Source: Arachnopeziza araneosa
Taxonomy: Eukaryota > Ascomycota > Leotiomycetes > Helotiales > Arachnopezizaceae
NCBI GenBank assembly: GCA_003988855.1
Contig: QYAI01000189.1
Location: 1 to 44,408 of the forward strand
Reading direction: 5' to 3'
DNA: 44,408 bases
Shown here piece by piece: positions 32,473 through 44,300 of this stretch. Under the pieces are notes generated by a model, which was given only the letters and a program-made list of their open reading frames with translations, ran no database searches and was not told where the DNA came from. The stretch's first letter is position 1. The number at the start of each line of letters is the position of its first letter. Position numbers and translations under genes: made by a program.

Positions 32473-35400
32473 TCATAAGACGTAACCACCACATCCGACG
32501 ACGTTCCACTCGCGGATGGCCCTTCCTTCTTCAAGCTCCACACACCACCATAGGACCTCCCTCGCCTTTTCCGGCTGTCCGCCTTCTTCATATGCTCTCG
32601 CAAGAGCGAACCATGCCTCACTGCAATTCCATCCTGATCCCAGTTTAGTAAGGGTTGTGAGGAGTCCATATGCTCTATCTCTTGCAGCTAGTCTATCCAG
32701 CAGTGCAGATGATGACTCTTTGTAGCTGGGCCGGAGAACAGACGAAAGGGAGCTAGGAGTAGATGCTGCATCCTGTAATTCTTTGGATAAATCCAAGGGC
32801 GCTTTCGCAATAGGAAGACCAAGCGGGCCATAATAGGTTGCGGGTCGAGAGGATAAGTTTTTAGGAAGGGGCTGATTCGAGAAGGGTGTTGCAATGATGG
32901 TAGCATTCAGTTCGGATGAAGATGCCGTGTTTATAGGGCTTGGGAGGGTAAGATTTGGCATGGAAGGCGGTGGCAAAAGATCTTCACAGTATATGTCTAA
33001 TAAAATGTTGGAAAGGCCGACGATAGCACCAGGATGATCACCATAATTGCTGAGAGCTGTTTCAAAGTGCGCCATGGCGACATATGGGACATCTTCTCCA
33101 ACGGCGACATAGCCACGCTAACACAAAATGAGCTACAGGCAAAGATTCTTGGTTTTAACATACCTCGGATTCAACGTCGCCCCGGAGCTCTGCAGCGCTC
33201 TTGCCACCTTCCCAGCTTGTCTCCTGGACAGAAGCATGACTCTTATCTTTGAGAAAATCCGCCTCAATGAATTTTGCCAATATCTGGGCCTCTCCAATCG
33301 CAGCTTTTGCATCGTCATACATGCACGCCCGACGATAAAAGCCGCTGATGAGAAGCCAAACCTCGATTAAGAGAGCAGTTCTTCGCCTTTTTTGCTGATC
33401 CTTAGGGAAACATGTCACTGGAGTCGCTGAGGACTTAAATGCTGGCCGGTGCGTTTGGTTATCCCATGCGGGTGTAAAATCTCGAGTGGCAAGACCTCTT
33501 GCTTTATCCGGCTGTGGGACTTGCTGAGAATTAAGGTGTGCAGTTGACTGAGTTGGATCAACTTTTAAAGGACCTGTGGTAGAAATTTCCTTGTTTGATA
33601 AAAGCGCGGAGTAGGATAGATAAGAGGAAACCTCGGCCTCGTTTATCCACTGGCCTTGATCTTGCTTCCCACTTGTAGGATTGGGAAGATCGGCCTCCAC
33701 TTCGGGAGGTGGGATTGAACGATCAGCTTTATGGCTGCTTTTGAACCGGCCAAGGCTCGGACTTCTCATCCTGGTGGTCCCGGTACCGTTTTTCCTATTA
33801 GAAAGACTGGCAGGTCGCTTCTGTAGTTTCTCGTGATGCTGATCAGCACCATCCCTTGTGGAAGATCTTTGTTTCATCGCATTCCCATTTTCACCAGTAA
33901 TCTGGATCGTTGGTGCTCTAACACTGGCAGTGGTTTGAGGTCTTATAACAGGCAGAGTCTTTTCAGAAGAAATGGGGGTACTAGTATGGGACTTTCTAAC
34001 GGATCTCCCACTACGCCCGAATATGCTCCCTTTAATGCTTTTGATAGTGCCCGCAGAACTTTGTGGGGGAAGTGCTGAGGTAGAGACTGTGACCGCAAAT
34101 TCGGTCTGTGGATCGCCGAAAAGCCTTGTGTAGAGGCTCAGAACTTCGTCACTCGCGTTTACAGCTACATCCGGACCTTCGAGAATCTCGATCAAGGCTA
34201 ACTGCGTCATTTTGATTTGTAGGAGGTTTTCTTTCTCGAAGTCATTCATGTCCTCCACCACTCCACCGCTCTGGTGTGTCATCTTTTCATTCAAGTGAGT
34301 ACTCCGATATGTTCCGTGAGAGTCTAACTCGCCAAATAGATTCTTGGGGTCTTGAAACTGCTCAAATGCACCTTCACAAGTTCTCGCAGCAATGGTAAAT
34401 TCTTGTCGTGCGCTCAACAGAAGAGACATAAGATGCCACAGAGGTATTAACGAACGCTCCCTAGCAAAACGCGTTGTGTGCGAGAAAGACGAATTATGTT
34501 GTGAAGGATACGACAATAAACCTGATTTTATGACTTCAATAGCTGGAGCAAGTTCTCTGCGCTCTGCCAAGAGTATGCCAAGAGGAAACAAAGTCTCCAC
34601 ATCCCTCGAGCTCTCGTACTGTGGTAAAAGCGATTTTCGAAAACATATCAAGGCGTGAAGCTGTATCTCAGATCTCGAAGTTGCGTCATATGTGTAACGA
34701 GCCCATTGAGCATGAGCAATACCTATACAGCGCCAGGCTAAAGCAAATACTCTGGGAGCGATTTGTACTGCTGTATCTAGAGTCACAATACCCAAGTGAC
34801 CATTCCCAGGTTGAGCCTCAGACAGGCCGTGTTTCTCGACCCAGTTCTCAAAATAATGAGCAAGCTCTTTTGCTTTCTCAGCCTCTCGTTGGTTGCCATA
34901 CCGGCATAGTGTTTGGATAGCTTCAGAGACAGTATTCAGAACCGTTTCATCGTCATCGAGGCTGTGCTCAACTTCGCCTGTTTTTTCAACCCTTGTCTTT
35001 CCTTTCTTTACAACTTCCATATATGTATCAAATGCTTTGAAGGCAAGTTCAAACTCAGCAATAGCGAGATGAACAGTGAAGAGATGTCGTAAAATTGAAG
35101 TCGAATGGAAGGTCTTAGTAGCAGCTCTGTAAAGGATGTCGAGAACACCTCTACTGATGGCTTCGGCTCCGCCTTCTCCAAGGTCATGTTCTTTCCAGTT
35201 ACTTCCGCATAGAATTCGCCAATTCCGCATGACTATGTTTATAAAAGTTTCTACCTCTTCACTTGGCTCTTCCGCTCGAGGGAATTGTACCTCGCTCAGT
35301 AACAATGTTTCGTACCTCGCCTCAACTCTTTTCAACTCAGTACGTTGCTGCAGTTTAGTTGAAGCTTCTCCATAGGTGACGGTTAGTGACGTAGTCGGAA

Positions 35401-36312
35401 ATGGCAATTCGTTTTGAAGCACTTTCGAGAGTGCGGAGTAATATTCTCGCCAAACATGTCGACGTGAGACTCCAGCCTGTGTAGACTGGCCTCCTAATGG
35501 TGCTGGAGATTGGGCTTCCCAAAATTTTGCCCAGGTTCTAAAGGCTGAGAGTACCTCAGTCTCTAGGATAGAGTTGATACTCGATTTAATGATCTGGCTT
35601 GAGATCATACAAAAACTTGTGAGGTAGAGCTCCGTCCATACTCGTAATTCCTTCCCTTGCTTCGGCCCAGGAGGACTGCTTCCGATTATTGGCAGAGCTG
35701 ATCCAAAGGTTTCAAGAGCTTCCGCCACCGCTCCGCTCTGTTGTTGAGAAGATCCTTTAATATACGAAGCTTTTACAGCACATACTTTCGTCCATTCTGT
35801 AGTATCTGCGTTTGTTCCATCTAGCTGTGAGAATTCCTCTTCAATGCCGCTAGGGAGACTAGAGGCAGCCAAAGTTAAGTCACCCAGTTGCCAGTGTATC
35901 CAACCGAGACACACCCTTGCCTGATAAACATCTTCCTTGTGATTTTGGGCTTTCTCAATTGCTCCTAGCAGTAATGGGATGTGTTTAGAGACTGTAGAGA
36001 AGCGTTTGGAGGCGGAGGTTGATGGCCGCACGGTGGCAGGAATGCTACTTAGAGGTCTGGAGTGAGACTCTTGGACTACTGCATATTCAGATTCGGCGGT
36101 TGTTACGAGACCTAGTAGGGAATCAATCAATATTCCCGTCTCGGTGGAGATATTTGAGACCACAAATGGACTCGCCCAGAACACGTACAAGTCCGTTCAG
36201 GTGCATGTTTCCTAATCTTCCTAGCCAACTCTGGCAGCATTTCCCAATTCCCATTGCAGCGAGCCTCATCCAGCTGCTGAATGTAATGCGCCGCTTTATT
36301 TTGTTCGCGCTG
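32473..36312 (-). CDS. YPP1: Ypp1/TTC7-like TPR scaffold of the PI4-kinase complex
   Basis: Ypp1 (TTC7 in animals) links the PI4-kinase Stt4 to Efr3 at the plasma membrane and supports PI4P supply and endocytosis. Supported exons: 36312-36189, 36111-33164 and 33117-32473, joined by 77- and 46-nt introns with consistent phase, giving about 1238 residues, the usual size in moulds. The N-terminal exon carries the family block AAHYIQQLDEARCNGNW...ELARKIRKHAPERTC, present only after splicing. Helical TPR-type repeats occupy much of the rest, with a disordered Ser-rich insert (about residues 710-830). The C-terminal exon has the TPR-like region MAHFETALSNYGDHPGAI.GL and ...GSGWNCSEAWFALARAYEEGGQPEKA. 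The initiator is not settled: an in-frame stop lies just upstream of 36312, so a further short exon is needed. ATGGCCGCC at 36437-36429 with a weak GTGTTT donor is one candidate. It is divergent from RIX1. Confidence 0.88.
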
Positions 36313-37000
36313 CTGGTGTCATCAGTAGTTGCACTGAAATTTAGGGAGAAAACCGACGCTCATCATGGATGGATTTGCAGAGTTCAGAGGAATTTCGATG
36401 CGGCGTTCTCATATTTCAGCAGAAACACGGCGGCCATCTGGTGTGAAGATTTGACGTGCTCAATTGGGAGTGCCTGTCAATCCTAAAATAACTGTGATCA
36501 TTTCTAGCTGTATAGTCTGAAAATGGCGATCCGCAGATGCAAGATAGACAGTGGGGAAAATGAAGTACAAGCAACTGCTTCTGCTCTGCCTATTTCGTTC
36601 AAGTAGCAGCCCTTCTTCTCCCGAGAGGCTTGCAAGGAGGCGAAATCAAGGTTCGTGATCCACATGTGAAGTCTGAGTGTTCTGGAGAGTACGCTAGGCA
36701 AGGTATGTCTAATACTTGAAATGAGGTAACGACTTACACCGAAAACCAAAGCCATATTCGAAAGATACATTCCAAAATGGCATGCAGGCAATAGCTTCAA
36801 TTTCCAGGATCGCTAATTTACATGATACTGGCAAATTATCTAGAAATGTCAAATACGTAGGTAATCTCCCACGAATTAGTACCTTAAAAAAATATTCTCC
36901 TCGCTTAAAAAAAAGGCTCTTTCTCCTCTACTCTCAAAATTTGTCCTCTTACCTACATAGTGCTTTTCACATGATTTCAACTACTTGAGAATAGGAAGCA
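36313..37000. promoter_or_regulatory. Shared upstream region of YPP1 and RIX1
   Basis: These 688 bases lie between divergent genes and should hold both promoters, together with the missing first exon of YPP1. The 100 bases before RIX1 are A- and CT-rich. The open frame at 36504-36800 has no recognisable content. Confidence 0.55.
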
Positions 37001-39256
37001 ATGTCTCTCATGCCTCCCGAGCTTCGGCTTCTCTGCTTCAAGCTCTCCTCTCTTCCGACTATTGAGCTTCCCTGCCATGTACCGCTTCTACTGCAGTATG
37101 TTCAATGTTGTAAACTGCCCTTGTTCAGCGCAATAGCCAGCACCACCACATCAGACCCCTCCAGCGCTTTTGTACTGCTCCACAGACTCAAAACTCAATT
37201 GACAGCATTGCTGGTTGGAAGAACGGTAGAGGCCAGGTTTACGGCTATCGTTCTAATCAAAGCCATAGTGGAAGTTGGTGGTTGGGAGGTCTTGCAATCG
37301 TCAGAGCCATGGGTTCGGGGGATTTTAAGTGTCTTAGCAGTGTGTATTGTCTATATCCATAGCTTCTTCTTTCTTCCTAATCCAGCCTAGAAACCAGATC
37401 CCACTGTCACTAAAGAGATGTGTATATTAGCACTCACAAAGATATATCATATGACATACCGGTATCAAACCGTTGTGAGAGAGGTCACTACACCGACCTT
37501 ACCTGCATATGTGACGGCTTGTCTCAACCTCCTATCGCCCAAAGCGGCGACCAAAATATTTGACATACCCTCATCCCTAGTAGAGAGTGTATTTCGTTCT
37601 TTTATCATACTCATCCCGCACCATATCAGCATCTTCCGGCCATTCGCCTCCCAGATCCGCCTCGCTGCCCGCCGTTATCTACTACCAAACATTCAAGAGC
37701 AGAGTTTTACCTCATCTAACCTCAGAGAGGCTGCGCGGCAGCTGTCTATTATTTTGTATCAAACTGCTTCTAAGAATAGTGGTGGGGAGGAATGGAGTAA
37801 AGCCGTTCGAGAACTTGTCAGAGACATACACAGCACCGCAGACAATGTGTTTCGAGCTGTCATAGAGGATTGGGAATCCAATTCTGGTTATTTGGGTGAG
37901 CCTGTCAACGTCAACAATGAGCCGAGTGGTGGAAGTGGCTCCGGAGATCTACCCCCTTGGACTGGTATCGATGCCGGCGCTGATCGCCTGTCAAACTTGC
38001 TTGAATTACTCGCCGAACATTTTCGAGTTGATACTCCTGGACCCGTCATTATTCCTTTAGGTCCCATTATGGATATGTACACCAGGATGCTCTCGATCAC
38101 TATCCCTTCGGTATCTGGGAATACCTCGGCAAACGAAAGTATACGACTCCACCCTGCCATTGGTAAAGAAGAGAGAGACGAGCTTTGGGCCCGCATAAGT
38201 GGCATTTACATTGCTGCTCTTCGACTTGTCATTGCCATTGCCGAGCGATTAAAAGAAAGTTTTGTCCCGATAGCACAAGCATGTTTTAATCAACTAACCT
38301 GGCTTTTCCCGCATGGAAAACACATTGAAGGCTTTCGTTTAGTCAGCTTCGAAGTCACTATAAAGGTTTTGCGGAGCATTGGAAACAGTCTCGAACGCTC
38401 CCAAGTAGACAAGGCTACCGCGATTATTAGAGCATGCTGTCAGGATTTAGACCCGAATGAAGGGCTCAGCAAAAATGTCCTTGGAGTGGGTGGATCAAAC
38501 AGTACCAGCTCAAAAAACTCGCCAAGCGATAATGCAGATTCCTTTCTTCGAAGCCTGGATAGCAGACCCTCTAGTCTTATATTCAAAGACCCTGCACTCC
38601 AAGCCACTGCTTCACAATTGTTGCCTCTTCTCATATCGCACATTCCCCAGCAGCATCTAGATATCTCTCTACGGTCGTTGATTGAACGCACGGCTGTCTT
38701 AAGCGGTAATAAAGCAGCAATGCTTGCGAGTATATTGAATCCGTTTACCAACAAGAATGGGAGAGCTATGACTAGCATATTGCCTCATTTGACTTCAGCG
38801 TTTGGATCTGATGAAGTCGTGGAGATCCTTCTCCGGCCACGAATGCCCTTGATGCCTACTACAGATACTCGAAGAGCTTTGGAACTTCCTATTGAACAAA
38901 CTTCCCGAAACGAAATCATGGATTTTCGACTTGAAGCTGACCCAGCAGAGGTCACCGTAGAAGCTTCTTCAGCTGATGTCCTGAAACCAACATTAATTCC
39001 ATCTCTTGCTCTAACTGGCTCTATAGAAGAGACTGGGACTAGGCTCATTCATCATTCTACTTTTGGGACTAATGACACATCCTTTCCGATTGCTTCTGCT
39101 GGCTATGCATTTACACAGTCCCCCTCGGAGGCTCCTGTACAACAGTCTGGCCCTGTCAAAGAGGAAGCAGATATCGAAATGGCAGTAGAAACCACAAGCG
39201 ATGATGAAAGTGTACACCTAACGATGCAACTAGATACTGATTCGGAAGGGGAATAA
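37001..39256 (+). CDS. RIX1: Rix1, pre-60S ribosome maturation factor
   Basis: Rix1, with Ipi1 and Ipi3, binds pre-60S particles in the nucleoplasm, takes part in ITS2 processing and recruits the remodelling AAA protein Mdn1 (PELP1 is the animal counterpart). Two exons, 37001-37339 and 37391-39256, joined over a 51-nt intron (donor GTGTGT, branch CTAAT, acceptor CTAG), give 734 residues, close to the yeast protein. The N-terminal 200 residues form the conserved helical-repeat RIX1 domain (LLHRLKTQLTALLVGRTVEARFTAIVLIKAIVEVGGW; PTLPAYVTACLNLL). The middle is armadillo-like helices. The end is acidic (TSDDESVHL...DTDSEGE), as is typical of the family. The start is the first ATG in the frame, ten bases after an in-frame stop region. 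It is divergent from YPP1. Confidence 0.9.
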
Positions 39257-40213
39257 AAAGTGACGGGAGAGTCTAGCTGGAATTAAAGGTTTCAATCAAA
39301 TCATACACTGAAAGCCAGCAATATGACATTAATTGCTGGCCTCCAAACTCCTAATTATTCATTAGTCATTTGATCTAAACATAATTTTGTTGGAATGAGA
39401 TATATTGAATTTTCTCCTTCTCGCTTTAAGTACTGCCGAATAGCCAATCTTATACCCTCTGGTCGTTTGTGTTGAAATTTTATCTTGCTTACCCAATCCC
39501 AGAAGAGATCTTCAGCATTTTATACAACAATCTATGGTGTGCTTTTAGGGGAACTTGAATGGCTCCATGCTGCCCTGGTTTTCAAACTATATTTTCACCA
39601 CCAAATAAAAGTGGCATTTTGTCATCAGGTCATCTATTCAGAAAATATGAAACCTCCTCAATGGAAGGCTGCTAGGCTGGAGACTGGCCAGGTCAGTGAG
39701 TAAGAGTGCTGCTATAATAGTGATCACAGACAATCGTCATTTTGGTAGAAGAAAATACAAGAGAATCATTTTACGTGGAACCTCACGAAAGCGGAGCGCA
39801 AGGTTCACTAGGTAGAGCGGCCAGATCGTATCTGTGACATACAAAATCTGTTCCAATTCTGACCTTGCAGGTTGCTGCAAGAGACTACACTCTACAAATG
39901 CCTACCTAGTCTCCAGGAATAGTATAACTCTATAAGCTAGAGCAAAACCGGAAGCATTAGAGTAGGGGTAGGAGATGTACCTCGGAACAATGGATATGAC
40001 CATTTCGGGAAAAATGACGCTCAAAAGGTAAATCATGTTTTTCTGTATATATTCTTTCCTCCCTTACGCCTTGCTATAGGACGCCGAGTCCCATTGCATG
40101 CTCCATGCCCAACACCGTCAATGCACCAATCCCAATACACATTTGCCGCTTGATTTTTGGTCTCAAAAGTATCAATGAAATCCATCACCTTTCCCACCCG
40201 CAGTACTAACTCT
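39257..40213. other. Intergenic region between convergent genes
   Basis: The 957 bases between RIX1 and the alpha-actinin gene are AT-rich and stop-dense. The frame at 39485-39703 has no recognisable content. I see nothing beyond two 3' flanks. Confidence 0.5.
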
Positions 40214-42611
40214 CTATGGGCTCTTCCCGTTTGGAAGGTCTGCCAATGCAGACGTTGAATCTTCTGGATCACTAATAAGCCCATCCATGAAACTAATGTA
40301 GTCATACTGTGGCATTCCTCGGTCTTCCTGTAGATCCGGCCCCTTGTGCATAGGCACAATTTTCGTCAACTTCTCAATAACATCGTCAGGGACTAGGCTA
40401 TGCCTAAGGTCCATTTCAGTCACGTAAGGCTTCCCGTCAGCCACTTCCCGAAAACTTTGAAAAACCTGCTCTGCCGTATTCTGGTCCTCCGTCACGTCGA
40501 CCATGAAGCGAATAAACTGCTCAAACGTAACATAGTCTCTCCCATTAGAAGTCTCAAGAAAGTACTCATGCATCTCATCCTCGCTGAATACAAGTCCTAG
40601 AGAGGCCAGAGCAGCACTAAATTCGAGCTCCTGAAGACTGTTTGAGGCTTCTCGATCAAAATGCCTGAAAACGCTCTCAAATTCTTCTAATTGTATAGGC
40701 GTAAGGTTTGTCATGTTTCGTGCAACAACTTGATTATCCAGAAAGGCAAGTTTCTTGGACACCGAGTTCTTGACTAAGCTCAGCTCGTAGCATAGCTCGT
40801 CATAAGTATAAGTTGTAAAATCATTCTCCTCAATGTTGGCCTCTTCGCACTTTCTGTCGACCTCCTCAATCTTTTCGAGATATTGATTCATTGGCGCCAA
40901 ACTCTCGTTCAGCCGACGTACATGAGTGAGTTGATCTTCCACTTCTCCCTCCAATCCTGATATTGCTAGTTGCATGGTATTGAGTGCAAGTGCAAAATCA
41001 TTAGCTTTATCTGCAAAAGATTTCCGGAGTGAATTTTTAATGCTAAGTACGTCAGCGGAGCGTCTCAAATGTTCCACTAAGGATCCATACTCTCTGATAG
41101 TCTCATTGATAATCTGACCCCTAGCCATTTCAGCCTTCATCAAATTCGCCCATTCCTGGTCCAAAACACTCAACCTCAACTCGATTGGAGGTTCATAGGG
41201 CCGTAATCGATATGTGCTCATTTTTGTTTTGATGTTGCCCAAGAGAGCCGCCAGATCACTCTTCTCTGCCACCCAATCGCGCTTCTTCCCTCTCTTGTAC
41301 GCACTGAATTCTGTGGCTTGGGCCTTTGCATCCACGTACGTTCCCTTGAACTTTGATGCGTGCCACCTGAGAATCTGCTCCCTTATGCTTCTTAGCAGCT
41401 CTTTCATCCTCCTTTCAAAAGTACTCTGCATTTCCCAAGCGCCTTGCATACTGTTAACGAATTTCTCGACTCTCCTTCCCGCATTCTCTACTTTCTCCAT
41501 CTGGGAAAAAGCGTGGAACCAGTAGGCAATATACGTCATCAAACTTCTCTCATCGGGTTTGGCAACATCACAGACATCTTCTACGTCTAAGAGATCCGGG
41601 ATGCCAATCTCCTTTGTAGCAATGTCGAAAGCCAGTTGCATATTGCCCCGATGGTCATTCTTATCCAATGCGTCGTAATCGATCAAATCCGGTCTATGGA
41701 TGTCCAGTAAGGCACAGAAAGCCAATCCGTCATTCCAACTATCTGTGAAATTCCGTACATCGACCTCGTCATAACAAGCCGTTTTTCTCTGGCACCACAA
41801 TAAAAGGCCTTCTTTAGCAGTCATACCCTCCTCACTGATATCGGATATTGTGAATCTCAGGATCAAGGTCCATATCAGGCCAAGTATAATTTTGCGGTTG
41901 CCATCCACTACATCCTCAGCGCCAATGTTTGTCATCTGAATTCCTCTTGATTTGATGAAATTCAGTGAGAGGTTGGCATTCTCGAACCTCTGCACACGCA
42001 GCTTAGGTTTGGCAGCATAACGTCCCAGTGACTCATTCGAAAGGCATTCTAATAAATGGATAAGAATAACCTGGTACCGAAATCAGCAGTTGTTAAGACG
42101 CTTGTGGGGTTAGACTCACTCCATCGCTCAGATCCTTTACTAGATCTATCACTGCCAACTCCCGTGGTTCAATTTTCGTATTCAGCCACTTAGTAAAAGT
42201 TTTCTGCTGAACAGTGATCCATTTCTGCTGCTCTGCAAATGCCATCTTGGTTAAAGCCTGCTCATGCGCTGGTTCCAGAGCCCTCAAGCCGTGTTCGGGG
42301 GTTGAAGCTGTACTCTGCCCACGGAATGTTCTTGCTCTTCTCCTTCCCAAAAATCCGACGCTATCGTCCTTGGGTTCCAAAGCCGACGAAGCACTACGTT
42401 GAAGAAAGTTCTTGGATCTATTTGCCTCCTTCTCTTTTTGCAGCAGTGAACGGTCGCGACGTCTATTCCTACTCGGTGGTGGTGACGGTGGGAAAGGAGC
42501 GGTGTTTACATTGCTGTCGGATGGGCAACCAATTGAATTATCCGCATCACCATCTTCGGAAGGCGGTGGGGTTATCAAGATTGGCGAGGCGGCCGACATG
42601 ACTACCGACAT
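40214..42611 (-). CDS. Alpha-actinin, actin-filament cross-linker
   Basis: Alpha-actinin dimerises and cross-links F-actin; in moulds it works at septation rings and hyphal tips. Two exons, 42120-42611 and 40214-42070, joined over a 49-nt intron (donor GTGAGT, acceptor CCAG), give 782 residues. The join restores the first calponin-homology domain: DLVKDLSDG-VILIHLLE..SNESLGRYA...LRVQRFENANLSL. Order: a 120-residue disordered, Pro/Ser/Arg-rich N-terminus; CH1 (about 128-235); CH2 (about 250-355, with FTDSWNDGLAFCALLDIHRPDLIDY); two spectrin-like coiled-coil repeats (about 360-620); then EF-hands (about 625-770). The first loop (DREASNSLQELE) has Glu where Asp/Asn is usual at position 3, so calcium binding may be lost. 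The long N-terminal tail is unusual against the short N-terminus typical of actinins. An alternative start at 42599 (MSAASP) would trim four residues. Confidence 0.92.
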
Positions 42612-43160
42612 CTCAACGTCAATTACAGATTTGAGAGGAAGTTAAAAGTTGATCACTTCTGCTGTTGCTTTAAAACTGAGTCTTTCAAGTAGTTGACTTG
42701 TCCTTTCAGCTAAAAGGATTCGCGAGGACCGCTTGTCTTCTTAAAAGGAGGATCACGTCAGGCAGGATGGAGCTGGAAGATAATGCATAATGAAACGGTT
42801 TAAATCGTCGCATCCTCCACTCCTCCGGCTCTACAAAGCCACCTTGCGCATCTCTCAATTACCTGGAGAATGTCTCCAAGTTGACACAGCATCCCTGGCT
42901 GCAACTGGGTTGATCTGCCCTTTTCCTTGCTATCATTGACTTTGGGTTCTTTCACACAACAATTCGAGATTCCGGAGACGTCCAACGTTCTAAAGATTGT
43001 TAAATTACCCCCTCTATAGCGCATGGTAGAAAGACCCCTGTTATCTATGTGATGCAGAGAACGTACTGCCACGATTTCAAGCACGAGAATACCCAAGATG
43101 AACCTTAATATTGCCGGTGTTGCCTTGCATGAATTGGTCCAGTGTTTCGAAACTTTACAG
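42612..43160. other. Upstream region of alpha-actinin
   Basis: About 550 bases of ordinary composition upstream of the alpha-actinin start. No gene is seen; the frame at 42800-43096 has no recognisable content. From about 43160 the sequence turns AT-rich. Confidence 0.5.
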
Positions 43161-43333
43161 AGTTTCTGTCTGGTAATAAAATTTAGGTCCTAGCTAGCAT
43201 CTTAGCCACGTACTAGAGATGTCTAATGTAAGACTCTCTTATTTTTAGAACTCTCGTCAATAGTCTTGTAGTTTTTATTTAAAGTATGACTTACTTTTTT
43301 TATTTCTTAGCTAAGCAACAGTTTTATAAAAAA

Positions 43334-43470
43334 GTAGTGGGAACAAAAAAAGTGTTGTTGTAAAAGAATAGATTCTTGATTCTATAGAAAGCAGCTATTT
43401 TATATCTGCCTAGCTAAGTTATATAACTGTCGCATGTAACAGTTATGTAAGAGTAAATAATCTCGTAACA
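43334..43470 (-). repeat. LTR-like repeat copy A
   Basis: Read on the minus strand from 43470 it begins TGTTACGAGATTATTTACTC. It then has a palindromic motif around ACTGTYRCATGYGACAGT, a TATA-like AATAGC block, and a T-rich tail ending near TTGTTCCCAC. It aligns over about 135 bases with copy B. Differences are mainly T or A here where copy B has C or G. Confidence 0.65.
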
Positions 43471-43474
43471 AAAG

Positions 43475-43856
43475 TGTCACGGGTTGGACCCGGTGGTCAG
43501 GACCTAGGCCTGAGAGCCTAGGCAGAAACCAAGGCAGCACTCGAAGCTGACTTCCTTTGATAGAAGGGATGAAGATCAGCGGAGCGATCTTCAGAACTAT
43601 CGACAAGACTATTGATTGACTATTGAAAGAAGACAGTGCGACAGGAACGGTGTTGGCTGTTCCTCTCGTACGAAGGATATATGTAGAAAGCTTCAAGCAC
43701 TTGGTGCTCTTCAGCTTTACCTTCTTGAAATACAAAAGATTCATCATTCACGTGTTCTGACCGTGCAATCGTGAACCCTTACGTTACTTCGCTTAAAGCT
43801 TAAAAAACAAAAACTAAGACAAATTAAAAAAATTTAATTTTGCTTTAATAAGCTAG
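43475..43856. other. Segment between the two LTR-like copies
   Basis: It starts TGTCACGGGTTGG directly inside copy A and is not part of the inverted homology. Composition is close to that of genes up to about 43790, then AT-rich again. It may be a separate LTR-type fragment (TG start, but no clear CA end or target-site duplication could be found), so its nature is open. Confidence 0.25.
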
Positions 43857-43862
43857 CTTTTA

Positions 43863-44000
43863 TGTTATGAGATTATTCACTCTCACATGACTGTCACATG
43901 CGACAGTCATGTGACGAAGCTAGGCGGACATAAATAGCCGCTTCTCATAGAATTAGAAATGCATCCTTTTTACAACCACACCACAATTTGTTCCTACCAA
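43863..44000 (+). repeat. LTR-like repeat copy B
   Basis: It begins TGTTATGAGATTATTCACTC and carries a near-perfect palindrome (43883-43895 with 43902-43914, around ACATGC), then a TATA-like CATAAATAG about 43928-43936, as a retroelement U3 promoter would. It is the better preserved of the two copies and points toward the window's right edge. Confidence 0.65.
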
Positions 44001-44300
44001 TTTAAGTAGTTATATAGCAAACACTTTAAGCAGTAGTAACTTTAACACTACTAACGCTTTAAAAAATATAACAAAGCTAACTACAGTTAAGACAATTACT
44101 ACGATGTTTTTAAAAATAATACTAAAGAAAAAAAGCAACTAACTTAAAAAAAATACATTACTTGCAAAACTATTAAACTACTAGCTATTAGTAATAAGAA
44201 TTATAAAAATAATAACATTAATAATAACATTAACAGTGCTATAATAGCACTTACTATTAATAAATTGTTGTTACAGTGTTAAAAGTACTAGTACTGTAAC

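Larger units (their letters stand above)
43160..44300. mobile_element. AT-rich degraded retroelement-like region
   Basis: From about 43160 to 44300 the sequence becomes strongly AT-rich and stop-dense, with homopolymer A/T runs. It contains two related sequences in inverted orientation (43334-43470 on the minus strand; 43863-44000 on the plus), each starting TGTTAYGAGATT like an LTR end. A 390-base segment of more balanced composition lies between them (43475-43860). Normal composition returns at about 44300. I see no intact transposon gene. The pattern fits transposon debris mutated by RIP. Confidence 0.55.

Noticed and set aside
36504..36800. 98-codon frame on the minus strand between YPP1 and RIX1
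   Set aside because: No family resemblance and it lies in the shared promoter region.
39485..39703. 72-codon frame between RIX1 and alpha-actinin
   Set aside because: Short, AT-rich, no recognisable content.
43400..43747. 115-codon minus-strand frame in the right-hand repeat region
   Set aside because: It crosses the LTR-like copy and the segment beyond it; an accidental frame in repeat DNA.
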